64,000 bases of DNA from the NCBI GenBank assembly GCA_963703325.1, contig OY969805.1, positions 2,542,001-2,606,000 of the forward strand, given 5' to 3'. The notes beneath the pieces are model-generated. The model was not told the DNA's origin. It searched no databases and saw only the letters and a program-made list of their open reading frames with translations. Made by a program: the position numbers and the translations under genes. Positions within the stretch are counted from its first letter, which is position 1, and every line of letters starts with the position of its first letter. Source of the DNA: Aquilonibacter sp963703325. GTDB lineage: Bacteria > Vulcanimicrobiota > Vulcanimicrobiia > Vulcanimicrobiales > Vulcanimicrobiaceae. This document shows positions 31,272 through 40,648 of the stretch, one piece after another.

Positions 31272-34200
31272 TTGAGACAATTCGTACACCTTCACGTTCA
31301 CTCCGAATATTCGCTGCTGGACGGGGCATGCCGGGTCGACCGGCTCTGCCGACGGACCGCCGAGGACGGCGCCCCGGCGGTGGCCCTGACCGACCACGGC
31401 GTGATGTATGGGGCGATGGAGTTCTACTACGCGGCCCGGGACACCAGCCTGACCCCGATTATCGGCTGCGAGGCCTATATCGCACCCCGGGGCCGCTTCG
31501 ACCGCACGGTGCGTGAAGAGGCACACGTGACGCTCCTGGCCGCCGACCTGATCGGCTACCGGAACCTGACCGCGCTGATCTCCAAAGGCTTCCTCGAAGG
31601 CTACTATTATAAGCCGCGGATCGACCTGGATTTGCTGGCCAAGCACCACGACGGCTTAATCGTGCTCTCCGGCTGTATGTCGGGCATGGTCGCCGCGCCG
31701 CTGCTCAAGAACGACTACGAGACCGCGGTCAAAAACGCCAAGACGTATGTCGATATCTTCGGCGACCGCTTCTACATCGAAGTGATGCGCCACGGTATGC
31801 CCGAGGAAGAAGCGATCAACACCGGGCTCATCAAGGTGGCGCGTCAGCTCAACGTGCCGATCGTCGCTACCAACGACTCGCATTACCTCGAGCAGCGTGA
31901 CGCGCCGGCGCACGACGTGCTGCTGTGCATCGGCACCGGCAAAACCGTCTCCGATACGACCCGGATGAAGTTTTACTCCGACCAGTTCTACGTCAAGTCG
32001 GCCGAAGAAATGTACGAGCTGTGGAGCGATCTGCCCGAAGCATGCGAGAACACGGTCAAGATCGCCAATCGCGTCGACATCAAGATTCCCGAGAAGATCT
32101 TCCATCTGCCGCAATTTCCGGTTCCCGACGAGCCGTCGCAACCCGAGCGGACGGCGGAATCGTATTTGCGCGACATCTGCGAAGTCGGGCTGATCGATCG
32201 CTACGGCGCCGAACGCGCCGCCAACGATACCGCCTTGCGCGCGCGGCTCGATTACGAGCTCAACGTGATCAACACGATGGGCTTCGCCTCGTACTTCCTA
32301 ATCGTCTGGGACTTCATCAAGTACGCGCGCGATCACGATATTCCGGTGGGTCCGGGGCGCGGCTCGGCGGTGGGTTCGGTTGCGTCGTACTGCCTCAAGA
32401 TCACCGACCTCGATCCGCTCAAATTCAATCTGTTCTTCGAGCGCTTCCTCAATCCCGAGCGCATCTCGATGCCGGATATCGACACCGATTTTTGCGTCGA
32501 TCGGCGCGACGAAGTGATCGCCTACGTCACCGAAAAGTACGGCAAAGATCGCGTGGCGCAGATCGTCACCTTCGGGACGATGGCGGCGCGCGCGGCGGTT
32601 CGCGACGCGGGTCGCGCGCTCGGCGTGCCGTTGCCCGACGTCGATAAGGTCGCGAAGATGATTCCGTCGGGGCCGGGCGGCCTTTCGATCGAACAAGCGC
32701 TCGAGCAAATTCCCGAACTGAAGATGGCCTCGGCCGGCAGCCCGCAGATTCGCAAGCTGCTCGACACCGCGCGAGACATCGAGGGGCTCGCGCGCAATGC
32801 CGGCACGCACGCGGCCGGCGTGGTGATCTCGGCCGGCCCGCTGATCGACTACACGCCGCTGGTGAAGTTCAACGACGGCGGCGTCAACACACAGTTCGAC
32901 ATGATCTGGGTCGAAAAGATCGGCCTGCTCAAGATGGACTTTTTGGGCCTGCGCAACCTCACCGTGATGAACAGCGCGGTGGCCGAGATTCGGCGCACGG
33001 TCGACGGCAACTTCGACCTTGCAAAAATCGCCGACGACGACCGCAAGACCTACGAGATGCTCAGTCGCGGCGAAACGATGGGCGTCTTCCAATTTGAATC
33101 CGACGGGATGAAGCGTGTCTGCACCGAGCTGCGGCCGTCGCGTTTTGAAGACGTCATCGCGCTCGTCGCGCTCTATCGCCCGGGGCCGATGGAGTGGATT
33201 CCCCAGTACATCAGCAACAAACACGGGCGCACCAAGCCGAAATACCTGCATCCAAAACTCGAGCCGATTCTCGCTGAAACGTACGGCGTGGCCGTCTATC
33301 AAGAATCGGTGATGCAGATGGCGCGCGATATTGCCGGCTTTTCGATGGGCGAAGCCGACGAGCTGCGCAAAGTCGTGGGCAAGAAGCAAAAGGAAAAGAT
33401 CCCCATCTATCGGCAGAAGTTCATCGACGGCGCCAAAGCGACATCCGATATCGACCGCGATCTCGCCGATAAGATCTTCGCCTTCATCGAGCCGTTTGCG
33501 GGCTACGGCTTCAACAAGTCGCACGCTGCCGCGTATGGTTGGATCGCCTACCAAACCGCCTTCCTCAAAGCCAATCATCCGCTGCAGTATCTGTGCGCAC
33601 TGATGACCTCGGTGAAAGACAAGACCGATAAGCTGGTCGAGTACATCGACGAAGCCAAGAAGATGGGCATTACGGTGCTGCCGCCCGACGTCAACGAGTC
33701 GCTGATCGACTTTGCGGTGGTGGGCGATCGCATCCGCTTCGGCCTGGCGGCGATCAAGGGCGTCGGCGAAGGCGCGGTGCGCAGTATCATCGAGACGCGC
33801 GAAAACGACGGCAAGTTCACCGATCTGTTCGATCTCGCCAAGCGCGTCGATTCCAAAGCGGTTAATCGGCGCGTCTTCGAAGCGCTCGTCAAATGCGGTG
33901 CGCTCGACGGGCTGCCGGGAAACCGCGCGCAGAAGCTTGCCGCCCTCGATGTCGCGCTCGATCTTGCGGCACACGCGACGCGCGAGAAAGAACTCGGCCA
34001 AGTCTCGCTCTTTGGCGACGCCTCCGAGCATGCGCCGGCGCTCACGCCGGTCCTGCCGCTCGTCCCCGCACCGAGCACGCGCGAGACGCTGGCCTGGGAG
34101 AAGGAGACGCTCGGCATTTTCGTCTCCGGCCATCCGCTCGCCGATGTGCAGAATCTGCTCGTGCGCAGCGGAGCGACGCTGATCAAGGATTTGCGCGACG

Positions 34201-34727
34201 TCGAAGACGATGCGTTCGTGCAGATTGCGGGCATGGTCACGTCGGTGCGTCGCACGCTCACGAAATCCGGCCAGCAAATGCTGATCGCGCAGCTCGAAGA
34301 TACCAGCGGCGCCGTCGATGTCGTGGTGTTTTCGAAGATGTATCCGCTCGTGCAAGGGCTCTTCAGCGAAGACGAGATCCTGATCGTCAAAGGCCGGCTG
34401 CGCTTTCGTGAACGCCCGGGCGGAGCACCGGGCGAAGAAGGGCCGGTCGAACTCTCGATCAGCGCCAATGAGGTCACCACGTTCGAGGTGCCCACGCGCA
34501 TGAACGGCGCGGTCGCGGCGGTGCGCGAGTGGCACGTGGAGGTGGGCTCGCGCGATCAGATCGATCGCCTCGCGGCGCTGGTCGACGATTGGCCCGGCGC
34601 CGTGCCGGTGACGATGCACGCGCGCGGCCGCTCGCAGCGGCTTTCGCGCACCGTTGCCGACGACCAGCGGTTGCGCAGCGAACTCGAGCGGATCTTCGGG
34701 CGAGGAAACGTGCGACATGACGCTTAG
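31272..34727 (+). CDS. dnaE: DNA polymerase III alpha subunit
   Basis: 1151 residues from TTG 31272. N-terminal PHP domain (FVHLHVHSEYSLLDGACRV, ALTDHGVMYG), polymerase core with catalytic aspartates in PDIDTDF (401-407), and fingers with FAGYGFNKSHAAAYGWIAY. A helix-hairpin-helix region follows, and the C-terminal OB domain includes QIAGMVTSVRRTLTKSGQQM. Replicative DNA polymerase, DnaE1 type. It overlaps the next gene by 11 nt. Confidence 0.96.
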   Translation: MRQFVHLHVHSEYSLLDGACRVDRLCRRTAEDGAPAVALTDHGVMYGAMEFYYAARDTSLTPIIGCEAYIAPRGRFDRTVREEAHVTLLAADLIGYRNLTALISKGFLEGYYYKPRIDLDLLAKHHDGLIVLSGCMSGMVAAPLLKNDYETAVKNAKTYVDIFGDRFYIEVMRHGMPEEEAINTGLIKVARQLNVPIVATNDSHYLEQRDAPAHDVLLCIGTGKTVSDTTRMKFYSDQFYVKSAEEMYELWSDLPEACENTVKIANRVDIKIPEKIFHLPQFPVPDEPSQPERTAESYLRDICEVGLIDRYGAERAANDTALRARLDYELNVINTMGFASYFLIVWDFIKYARDHDIPVGPGRGSAVGSVASYCLKITDLDPLKFNLFFERFLNPERISMPDIDTDFCVDRRDEVIAYVTEKYGKDRVAQIVTFGTMAARAAVRDAGRALGVPLPDVDKVAKMIPSGPGGLSIEQALEQIPELKMASAGSPQIRKLLDTARDIEGLARNAGTHAAGVVISAGPLIDYTPLVKFNDGGVNTQFDMIWVEKIGLLKMDFLGLRNLTVMNSAVAEIRRTVDGNFDLAKIADDDRKTYEMLSRGETMGVFQFESDGMKRVCTELRPSRFEDVIALVALYRPGPMEWIPQYISNKHGRTKPKYLHPKLEPILAETYGVAVYQESVMQMARDIAGFSMGEADELRKVVGKKQKEKIPIYRQKFIDGAKATSDIDRDLADKIFAFIEPFAGYGFNKSHAAAYGWIAYQTAFLKANHPLQYLCALMTSVKDKTDKLVEYIDEAKKMGITVLPPDVNESLIDFAVVGDRIRFGLAAIKGVGEGAVRSIIETRENDGKFTDLFDLAKRVDSKAVNRRVFEALVKCGALDGLPGNRAQKLAALDVALDLAAHATREKELGQVSLFGDASEHAPALTPVLPLVPAPSTRETLAWEKETLGIFVSGHPLADVQNLLVRSGATLIKDLRDVEDDAFVQIAGMVTSVRRTLTKSGQQMLIAQLEDTSGAVDVVVFSKMYPLVQGLFSEDEILIVKGRLRFRERPGGAPGEEGPVELSISANEVTTFEVPTRMNGAVAAVREWHVEVGSRDQIDRLAALVDDWPGAVPVTMHARGRSQRLSRTVADDQRLRSELERIFGRGNVRHDA

Positions 34728-36009
34728 CGTAATTCCCGCTGCCGATCGCATGCGCGCGACGGCGACACGGCGCGACGGCTGGACGCCGTCGGGCGAACTG
34801 ATCGCCTCGGTAGCGGAGATTTTGGCGTCGGTGCGCGCGCGCGGTGACGCAGCGCTAGTCGACTACACCCGCAACTACGACGACCCGGCGTTCAATCTTT
34901 CAAAGCTGCGGGTGCCGATTCCGATGATGGATGGTGCGCGCTCGCTCGTGCCGCCCGAGATCGCGGACGCGCTGCATTTGGCCAAGGAGCGCATCGCGCG
35001 CTTTCACGAGCGCCAGCGTCCGGCCGATCTGGCCTATGTCGACGAAGACGGCACGCGCTATGGCCTGCGCTATCGTCCGCTCGATGCGGTTGCTGCCTAC
35101 GTGCACGGTGGACGCGCGGCGACCGCGTCGGCGGTGCTGATGACCGCGGTGCCGGCGAAGATCGCCGGGGTCTCGCGCACGATCGTCCTCTCGCCGCCAC
35201 GCGGCAGCGGCGGCGTTCATCCGGCCGTGCTCTATGCCTGTAGTTTGTGCGACGTCGACGAGCTGTACGCCGTCGGCGGTGCGCACGCGATTGCTGCCGC
35301 CGCGTACGGAACCGAATCGGTCGCGCGCGTCGACAAGATCGTCGGCTGGGGCGGGGCGATCGTCACCGAGGCCAAGCGCCAGATCTACGGCGTGTGTGGT
35401 ATCGACGGCCTCTCGGGGCCGCCCGAAGTCTTGGTCGTCGCCGACGACGGCGCGAACAGCGAATACGTCGCCGGTGAGTTGCTCGCGCAAGCCGAGCGCG
35501 ATCCATTTGCTCGGGTCGCGGTGCTCTCGGAGTCACGGCCGCTGCTCGAGGCGGTCGCGCAGTTGCTCGACACCTTTGACGTGCGGACGCTTTCGCACGG
35601 CGACACGCTGGCAAACGTCATCGACGGCGCGTGTTACCTGCTGCACGCGCAAAATCGCCACGAACTCTTTGATACGATCGAAGCGATCGCCCCCGAACTT
35701 TTGGCGCTGCAAGTGCGAGATTCCGAACCGTATCTTGCGCGCGTGCGGCGTGTCGGCGCCATGCTGGTGGGCGATATGACGCCGCTTGCATCCGGGGATT
35801 ATTTGAGCGGCACGAATAACGTGTTGCCCGCGTCAGGCACCGCGCGCTTTGCGTCGGGCCTGCGCTTGGAGGATTTCTTGCGCAGTTTCAGCGTGGTGGA
35901 AAATTCGCGCGAGCGGATGCTCGGTGATGCGCTGCCGCTTGCCGCGCTCTGCGATTTTGAGGATCTGCCGCATCATGCGCAAACGGCCCGGATGCGCAGC
36001 GGCGCATGA
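34717..36009 (+). CDS. hisD: Histidinol dehydrogenase family protein lacking key catalytic histidines
   Basis: 430 residues, full-length HisD fold: AYGTESVARVDKIVGWGGA, VTEAKRQIYGVCGIDGLSGP, LLAQAERDPFARVAVL, APELLALQ and SGTNNVLPASGTARFASGL. Canonical HisD oxidises histidinol to histidine using Zn bound by Gln/His/Asp/His and a Glu-His pair. Compared from memory with E. coli: Q259, E326, D360 and H419 have counterparts (Q258, E327, D361, H419/420). H262 is Arg (R261), H327 is Leu (L328), H367 is Asn (N368) and the GPGN loop is GWGG. It is therefore probably not an ordinary HisD. ATG 34717 lies inside dnaE's 3' end. Confidence 0.75.
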   Translation: MTLSVIPAADRMRATATRRDGWTPSGELIASVAEILASVRARGDAALVDYTRNYDDPAFNLSKLRVPIPMMDGARSLVPPEIADALHLAKERIARFHERQRPADLAYVDEDGTRYGLRYRPLDAVAAYVHGGRAATASAVLMTAVPAKIAGVSRTIVLSPPRGSGGVHPAVLYACSLCDVDELYAVGGAHAIAAAAYGTESVARVDKIVGWGGAIVTEAKRQIYGVCGIDGLSGPPEVLVVADDGANSEYVAGELLAQAERDPFARVAVLSESRPLLEAVAQLLDTFDVRTLSHGDTLANVIDGACYLLHAQNRHELFDTIEAIAPELLALQVRDSEPYLARVRRVGAMLVGDMTPLASGDYLSGTNNVLPASGTARFASGLRLEDFLRSFSVVENSRERMLGDALPLAALCDFEDLPHHAQTARMRSGA

Positions 36010-36800
36010 AGCTCGTCGCCTTCGATCTGGACGGGACGCTGGTTGGGCGGGATCTCGTGATCACACCGCGCGTGCGCGCGGCGATTGCACGGATGCTCGA
36101 GACCGGCATCCTGGGGTGCATCGTCACCGGCCGGATGTACCAGGCTGCAGTCGGATACGCGCGCGAGCTTGGCTTCGACGCGCCGGTCGTGTGTTATCAG
36201 GGCGCGGCGATCGTCGATCCTACGACCGACGATGTGCTGCGCGATACGCCGCTCGATCCGTCGACGGTGGGCGAGATCATCGCGATTGCCGCCGACGTGA
36301 ACGTGCACTTGCAGCTCTATCGCAACGACGAATACTACTGCGAGCAAGAGAACCACTTTTCGGAGCTGTACGCGCAGCTCTCGGGCGTGAAGCCGATCAT
36401 CGTGCCGTCGCTGCGCGAGGCCTTTGCCTTTAGCCCAGCGACCAAAGCGGTCGCCATCGACGATCCACCGCGCGCCGCCGAAATGGCGGCGCTCTTTAAA
36501 GAGCGGCTGGGAGCCCACGCGTACGTGACGCGCAGCTATCCGGAATTCGTCGAGATTCTCGATCCGCGCGTCGACAAAGGCGAGGCGCTGCGATTCGTGG
36601 CTGCGCGGCTCGGCGTCGCGATGGCCGACGTCACGGCGATCGGCGATTCGTGGAACGATGCGCCGCTCTTGGAAGCGGCGGCATTCGGGATCGCGATGGG
36701 CTCGGCGCCCGATGAGCTGCGCCAGGTGGCGAAGGCGGTCGTCGGCGACGTGGAGCATGACGGCGTCGCGGAGGCGCTCGAGCGGTACGTGCTCGCGTGA
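36006..36800 (+). CDS. HAD-superfamily hydrolase, Cof type
   Basis: 264 residues. Motif I is FDLDGTLVGRD at the N-terminus, motif II CIVTGR, and motifs III/IV are VDKGEALRF and GDSWNDAPLLEAA. The C2-type cap lies between. Cof-type enzymes dephosphorylate sugar phosphates, nucleotides or flavins. ATGA overlap with the HisD-like gene and GTGA overlap with ftsQ indicate one transcript. Confidence 0.9.
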   Translation: MKLVAFDLDGTLVGRDLVITPRVRAAIARMLETGILGCIVTGRMYQAAVGYARELGFDAPVVCYQGAAIVDPTTDDVLRDTPLDPSTVGEIIAIAADVNVHLQLYRNDEYYCEQENHFSELYAQLSGVKPIIVPSLREAFAFSPATKAVAIDDPPRAAEMAALFKERLGAHAYVTRSYPEFVEILDPRVDKGEALRFVAARLGVAMADVTAIGDSWNDAPLLEAAAFGIAMGSAPDELRQVAKAVVGDVEHDGVAEALERYVLA

Positions 36801-37558
36801 GCAAAGGCGAAGCGGCGCGACGCCGGCGCGCATCACCGGCGCGGCGACTGCGGCCGTTTTGGTTTCTGATCGCGGTGATCGCGGTACTTGCCGCGATGGG
36901 CGGCTACGTGCTGGCGTCGTGGCCGGCACTCTATCCGCACACCGTCGAAGTCGACGGGAACCGCACGGTTGCAAAAGAGATGATCCTCGGACACGCGCAA
37001 ATCAGCTTGACGAAAAACATGTGGTTGCAAAATACGGACGCCATGGCCGCGCGAATCGAGTCGATTCCCTACATCGATCGCGCCGAGGTCCATCGGCGGC
37101 CGCCCGACACCTTGATCATCACGGTGACGGAGCGCACGCCGTACGCCTTCGTCGACGATGACGGCGTACGTGTGACGATCGACCACGCGTTACGCGTGCT
37201 GCAGGACGGCGCACCGCCTGGGGCAGACGACTCATTGCCGTCGTTTGCGGTCGCGCTGCCGCAAGTGCCGGCCGTGGGCGCATTCATCGACGATCCGGAT
37301 TTGCAAGGCCTTGTCGGCGACGCGGATGCGATCGCGGCCGCGCATCTGGACGCGCGATCGCTGCGCTACGATCGCTTCGGCGACGTGACCGTGGAACTGC
37401 GTAACGGCATCACGGTGATGCTGGGCGACCGTGTCGGCAGCGAGCAGAAGATCGCGCTGATCAAACCGATCCTAGAAAAAGTCGATCGCGGCAAACGTAA
37501 AGTCGCCGCGATCGATCTGAGGGCCCTGACGACACCGGTCGTCGTGTACGCGAAGTAG
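36797..37558 (+). CDS. ftsQ: Cell division protein FtsQ/DivIB (POTRA domain)
   Basis: 253 residues from GTG 36797. A basic cytoplasmic tail (KGEAARRRRASPARRLR) and one transmembrane helix (about 22-42) are followed by the POTRA domain: PHTVEVDGNRTVAKEMIL, SIPYIDRAEVHRRPPDTLII and TVTERTPYAFV. Links FtsB/FtsL to septal wall synthesis in the divisome. FtsA and FtsZ lie 3 kb downstream on the same strand but are separated by minus-strand genes. Confidence 0.9.
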   Translation: MSKGEAARRRRASPARRLRPFWFLIAVIAVLAAMGGYVLASWPALYPHTVEVDGNRTVAKEMILGHAQISLTKNMWLQNTDAMAARIESIPYIDRAEVHRRPPDTLIITVTERTPYAFVDDDGVRVTIDHALRVLQDGAPPGADDSLPSFAVALPQVPAVGAFIDDPDLQGLVGDADAIAAAHLDARSLRYDRFGDVTVELRNGITVMLGDRVGSEQKIALIKPILEKVDRGKRKVAAIDLRALTTPVVVYAK

Positions 37559-37566
37559 GCTAAAGA

Positions 37567-37926
37567 CTAGCGCAAGACCAGACCGTTGGCGACGAATGTG
37601 CCGTTGCTGTAGTAGCCGTAGATCGCGATGCGATCGCCGCGATGCGGCGTTGCGCCGATCGGATGAATCACGGTGCCGTTCTTGAGATCGATCGTCTGGA
37701 CGTTACCGTCGGGACGTTCGACGGTGACGCGATAGGGACGAAAGTGGACGACGCTGCCGAGAATGACGTGGCGCCGATCGTACTCATAGCGATCCCATCC
37801 CGGTTGCCAGGTGGTGTAGACCCGCGCGTAGCCGTACTGCTGTGCGAACGCGCTCGGCGCGAACGTGACCGAAAGACCAAGTAAGAGTGCGAGTGTTGCG
37901 AGGGCGGTGTAGACTTTGCGTTTCAT
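37567..37926 (-). CDS. Small exported protein, unknown function
   Basis: 119 residues. The signal peptide (MKRKVYTALATLALLLGLSV, cleavage after FAQ) sets the start at ATG 37926 rather than 37968. The mature part is Tyr/Arg-rich and beta-type: YEYDRRHVILGSVVHFRPYR, GNVQTIDLKNGTVIHP, GDRIAIYGYYSNGTFVANG. This looks like a small OB or beta-barrel fold of the periplasm. No family recognised. Confidence 0.65.
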   Translation of the reverse strand: MKRKVYTALATLALLLGLSVTFAPSAFAQQYGYARVYTTWQPGWDRYEYDRRHVILGSVVHFRPYRVTVERPDGNVQTIDLKNGTVIHPIGATPHRGDRIAIYGYYSNGTFVANGLVLR

Positions 37927-37969
37927 GCATTCCTCCGACGGTGGTATTACCCGCCGAGGTAACGACATG

Positions 37970-38004
37970 AATCGGGCGCCCGTTCAGTTTCGGAGCGCCC
38001 GATT
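37970..38004 (-). terminator. Strong hairpin between two minus-strand exported-protein genes
   Basis: AATCGGGCGC (37970-37979) pairs perfectly with GCGCCCGATT (37995-38004), and inner CCG/CGG pairs extend it. It lies 42 bp beyond the stop of the 38046-38339 gene on the minus strand. The T-run is weak, so it may act as a terminator or an mRNA-stabilising stem. Confidence 0.5.
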
Positions 38005-38045
38005 GGTGTTTCTCATCGCCTTCTCATCGCGGCGTGTCGAACCGG

Positions 38046-38339
38046 TTAGTGACTGGTGAGATCGAGATAGACCATCACGGAGCCCTTGATCAACGAGAGC
38101 TTGACCGAATCGCCGGGTTTGACTTTCCCGAAGTCGACGGAGTCGCGTCCCGCCGGCAGGGTGGTTTCCGCGCCGTTGTCCATCGTCACCTGGATATGCT
38201 TGCTATCGACGAGCTTTTCCACTTTGACGGTATAGGTGCCGTCGGGGATGAGGGATGCGTCGATGGTGTTTGCGGCAAGCGCGGTTGCTGGGAGCGCCAC
38301 AGCCGCGAGGAGGGCGACGATACTGATGTTCTTATGCAC
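38046..38339 (-). CDS. Small exported protein, unknown function
   Basis: 97 residues: signal peptide (MHKNISIVALLAAVALPATA, cleavage about residue 22) then a compact beta domain, IPDGTYTVKVEKLVDSKHIQ, VTMDNGAETTLPAGRD, GKVKPGDSVKLSLIKGSVMV. The pattern (strand pairs around conserved Gly/Asp) suggests a small periplasmic OB-like domain. Shares layout with the neighbouring 37567 gene. Confidence 0.65.
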   Translation of the reverse strand: MHKNISIVALLAAVALPATALAANTIDASLIPDGTYTVKVEKLVDSKHIQVTMDNGAETTLPAGRDSVDFGKVKPGDSVKLSLIKGSVMVYLDLTSH

Positions 38340-38368
38340 GGTTACTCCAGGAAGAAGGGGCTAATAAT

Positions 38369-40492
38369 CTACGATGATAGCGCAAGTGCCCCAGGATCTT
38401 CTAGGGCCGGCTTGCCGGAAGGAGAGCCATCCTCGAAGGCCATTTGGCCAGTCTGGAACTGCCCCACCATTTCCCGCAACTCGCTCGCTTGCGTTTGCAC
38501 ATCGTCGGCACTGGACGCCATCGTGGCAATCGCGTCGGAGTTCTTGTCTCCGAGTTCGCTCGACTGCTCGATGCGTGTGCCCAGGGCCTTGATCGACGTT
38601 TGTTGTTCGGTCGATGCCCTTGCCACCTGCGCGGTCCGGTTCTCGATTTCTGAGACGCTTTCTAAGATTTGGTTGGACGTGATCGCCTGCTCGCGCATGG
38701 TCGCGGCGGCTTCGTGCGTCATTGCGCCCATCTGTTCACTTGCCTTGGCAAGTTCTTCGGAGGCACGGGCCTGCTCGGTGGTAGCGACGCTGATTTCGCT
38801 GACCAGCTGCGCGACTTCGGTGACGCGGGTGCTGATCGTCTCGATCATCGAGGTCACATTGCGCGCAGACTCAGCATTATTCTGCACCAGCGAGTTTGCG
38901 CGCGCGGTCCGCTCGAGCACGGCCGAGGTGCGGCGCTGAATGTCAGCGACGAGCTGCCCGATTTGCTTGGTCGAGCTTGCAGAGTTTTCGGCCAGCTTGC
39001 GGACTTCATCGGCAACGACGGCGAAGCCGCGGCCGTGTTCGCCGGCGCGCGCCGCTTCGATCGCGGCGTTGAGCGCGAGCAAGTTGGTTTGGTCGGCGAT
39101 CTCTTCGATCAGGCCGAGAATCTCGCCGATCTGGCGTGAGGCGCCGTCGAGGCTCTGCATTTCGGTGACGACGTCGGCGACGGTATCGCTGATCGAGCCC
39201 ATGCCCTTGGAAAGCGCGAGCACTTCGTTGCGGCCTTCGCGGACTTGCTGGTCGGTGACGTTCGATTCCGAACGCACGCGATCGGCGTTGCCGGCAACCT
39301 GCACGATCGAGGCCGACATTTCTTGCGTGTTCGCGACCGCTTGTTCGACAACGGTGGCGAGGTTGAGCAAGTTCTGATCCATCTCTTGGATCGACGCGGT
39401 CATCTCGGCGACGGCGCTCGAGATGTCGGAAACGCGGCGCGCGACGGCTTCAGCGTTATCGGCGACCGTGCCGGCGGCGCCGGCGAGATCGTTGGAATAC
39501 TGGAGTGCCTGCGAAAGCGCGGCCAGCTCTTCCTTCACGCGGTCGTCGACTTGCAGCGCGAGGTGGCTGCTTTGTTCGGACTTGTTTTGGACCGTCGAGG
39601 ACGCGCGTTGAATCTGGCGGATGATGCCGGAAATGCGATCCGCGAATTGATCGATCGATTGCCCGAGGCGCCCGAGTAAATCGTGCCCGTGCCAGTTGAT
39701 GCGCTGCGAAAGATCGCCGCTGCCCATAGCTTCGAAGATCTCGACGCACCGGCCGATGCTGCGCAGCACGATCGAACGCAGCCAGCCGTACATCAGGCCG
39801 ACGATGATGAGCGCGACGACGATGCCGCCGATCAAGGCGATGTAGCTGGTGTTGCGCGCCGCAATCAGCCGCTGGTAGCGATTGTCGGCAAGCTTGACGA
39901 GGGCGTCGAGCATGGCCTGACCGTCGGCGTTCTGCTTGGCGTAGGCGGCGCCTGACGGGCCATTGATCTGCGCCAGCGCTTCCTTATTCTTGCCGCCCTG
40001 CAAGAGGCTCACGGCCGAGAGGGCTTGGAAGTCGAAGGCGCTCGCGCTCGAGCTAAACGTGTCGACGAGCGACCCGATCTGCTTGGCGATCTCGTCGGTG
40101 TTGCCCGCGCAAGCCGAGGTCGACATGTCGGCGCTGCCCTTGCCGGCGGTCTTGGTGGGGCAGAAGATTTCGACCATCTTGCGCGCGTCGTCGGGGAATT
40201 GCTTGACGAGCGTGGTCGCGAGCGCCAGCGGCTTGGCTGCGGCCGTGGCGTTGGCGGCGGTGGCCGCTTCAAGCGTGGCAGCCCGCAGGCTGTCGGCATC
40301 TTGGGCGACTTTCGCGTCGGCGAGCTGGCCCGCGATCACGCGGTTACTCAACACGGCGGCCTGGTTGGAAATGTTCGTTAAGGCCCACAGCATGACCGGG
40401 ACCATCAACAGCATAACGAGGATCACGAGGCCAAAGGCCATCATGAGCCCGCGTTCTAAACTCGTGCGGCGCTGTTCCATCATTAGCTTCAT
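38369..40492 (-). CDS. Methyl-accepting chemotaxis protein
   Basis: 707 residues. Transmembrane helix 1 (about 15-39), a mostly helical periplasmic sensor domain with a Cys pair (FCPTKT … TSACAGN), transmembrane helix 2 (SYIALIGGIVVALIIVGLMY), and HAMP (SGDLSQRINWHGHD). The signalling domain has the invariant hairpin tip IADQTNLLALNAAIEAARAG. Relays a ligand signal to CheA/CheW. No che genes are in this window. It diverges from ftsA. Confidence 0.93.
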   Translation of the reverse strand: MKLMMEQRRTSLERGLMMAFGLVILVMLLMVPVMLWALTNISNQAAVLSNRVIAGQLADAKVAQDADSLRAATLEAATAANATAAAKPLALATTLVKQFPDDARKMVEIFCPTKTAGKGSADMSTSACAGNTDEIAKQIGSLVDTFSSSASAFDFQALSAVSLLQGGKNKEALAQINGPSGAAYAKQNADGQAMLDALVKLADNRYQRLIAARNTSYIALIGGIVVALIIVGLMYGWLRSIVLRSIGRCVEIFEAMGSGDLSQRINWHGHDLLGRLGQSIDQFADRISGIIRQIQRASSTVQNKSEQSSHLALQVDDRVKEELAALSQALQYSNDLAGAAGTVADNAEAVARRVSDISSAVAEMTASIQEMDQNLLNLATVVEQAVANTQEMSASIVQVAGNADRVRSESNVTDQQVREGRNEVLALSKGMGSISDTVADVVTEMQSLDGASRQIGEILGLIEEIADQTNLLALNAAIEAARAGEHGRGFAVVADEVRKLAENSASSTKQIGQLVADIQRRTSAVLERTARANSLVQNNAESARNVTSMIETISTRVTEVAQLVSEISVATTEQARASEELAKASEQMGAMTHEAAATMREQAITSNQILESVSEIENRTAQVARASTEQQTSIKALGTRIEQSSELGDKNSDAIATMASSADDVQTQASELREMVGQFQTGQMAFEDGSPSGKPALEDPGALALSS

Positions 40493-40648
40493 CGGCTGGC
40501 GCGGGGCTGGTATTTATTATTAGCAGCCTATCCCCAGGCCATCCGCATCCTTTCCTCAAGGAGTCGACGCGGATGCCGCCAAGCCCTCTCGGTCGCGCTG
40601 GTTTCGGGTACCAGCAATAGTAGGGATTGCCAGCTACCGGCACAATAT
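40493..40648. other. Divergent MCP/ftsA intergenic region
   Basis: 156 bp holding the promoters of both genes. A weak stem CATCCGC (40540-40546) / GCGGATG (40569-40575) could form in the MCP leader. I compared it by eye with cyclic di-GMP riboswitch consensus and found no match. Confidence 0.4.

Noticed and set aside
32298..34751. 817-codon open frame antisense to dnaE
   Set aside because: A shadow caused by high third-position GC in dnaE; no motifs and no promoter or ribosome site of its own.
40493..40648. Cyclic di-GMP riboswitch in the MCP leader
   Set aside because: I compared both strands with the GEMM-I/II core sequences from memory and found neither the conserved loop nor the spacing; only a weak 7-bp stem remains.
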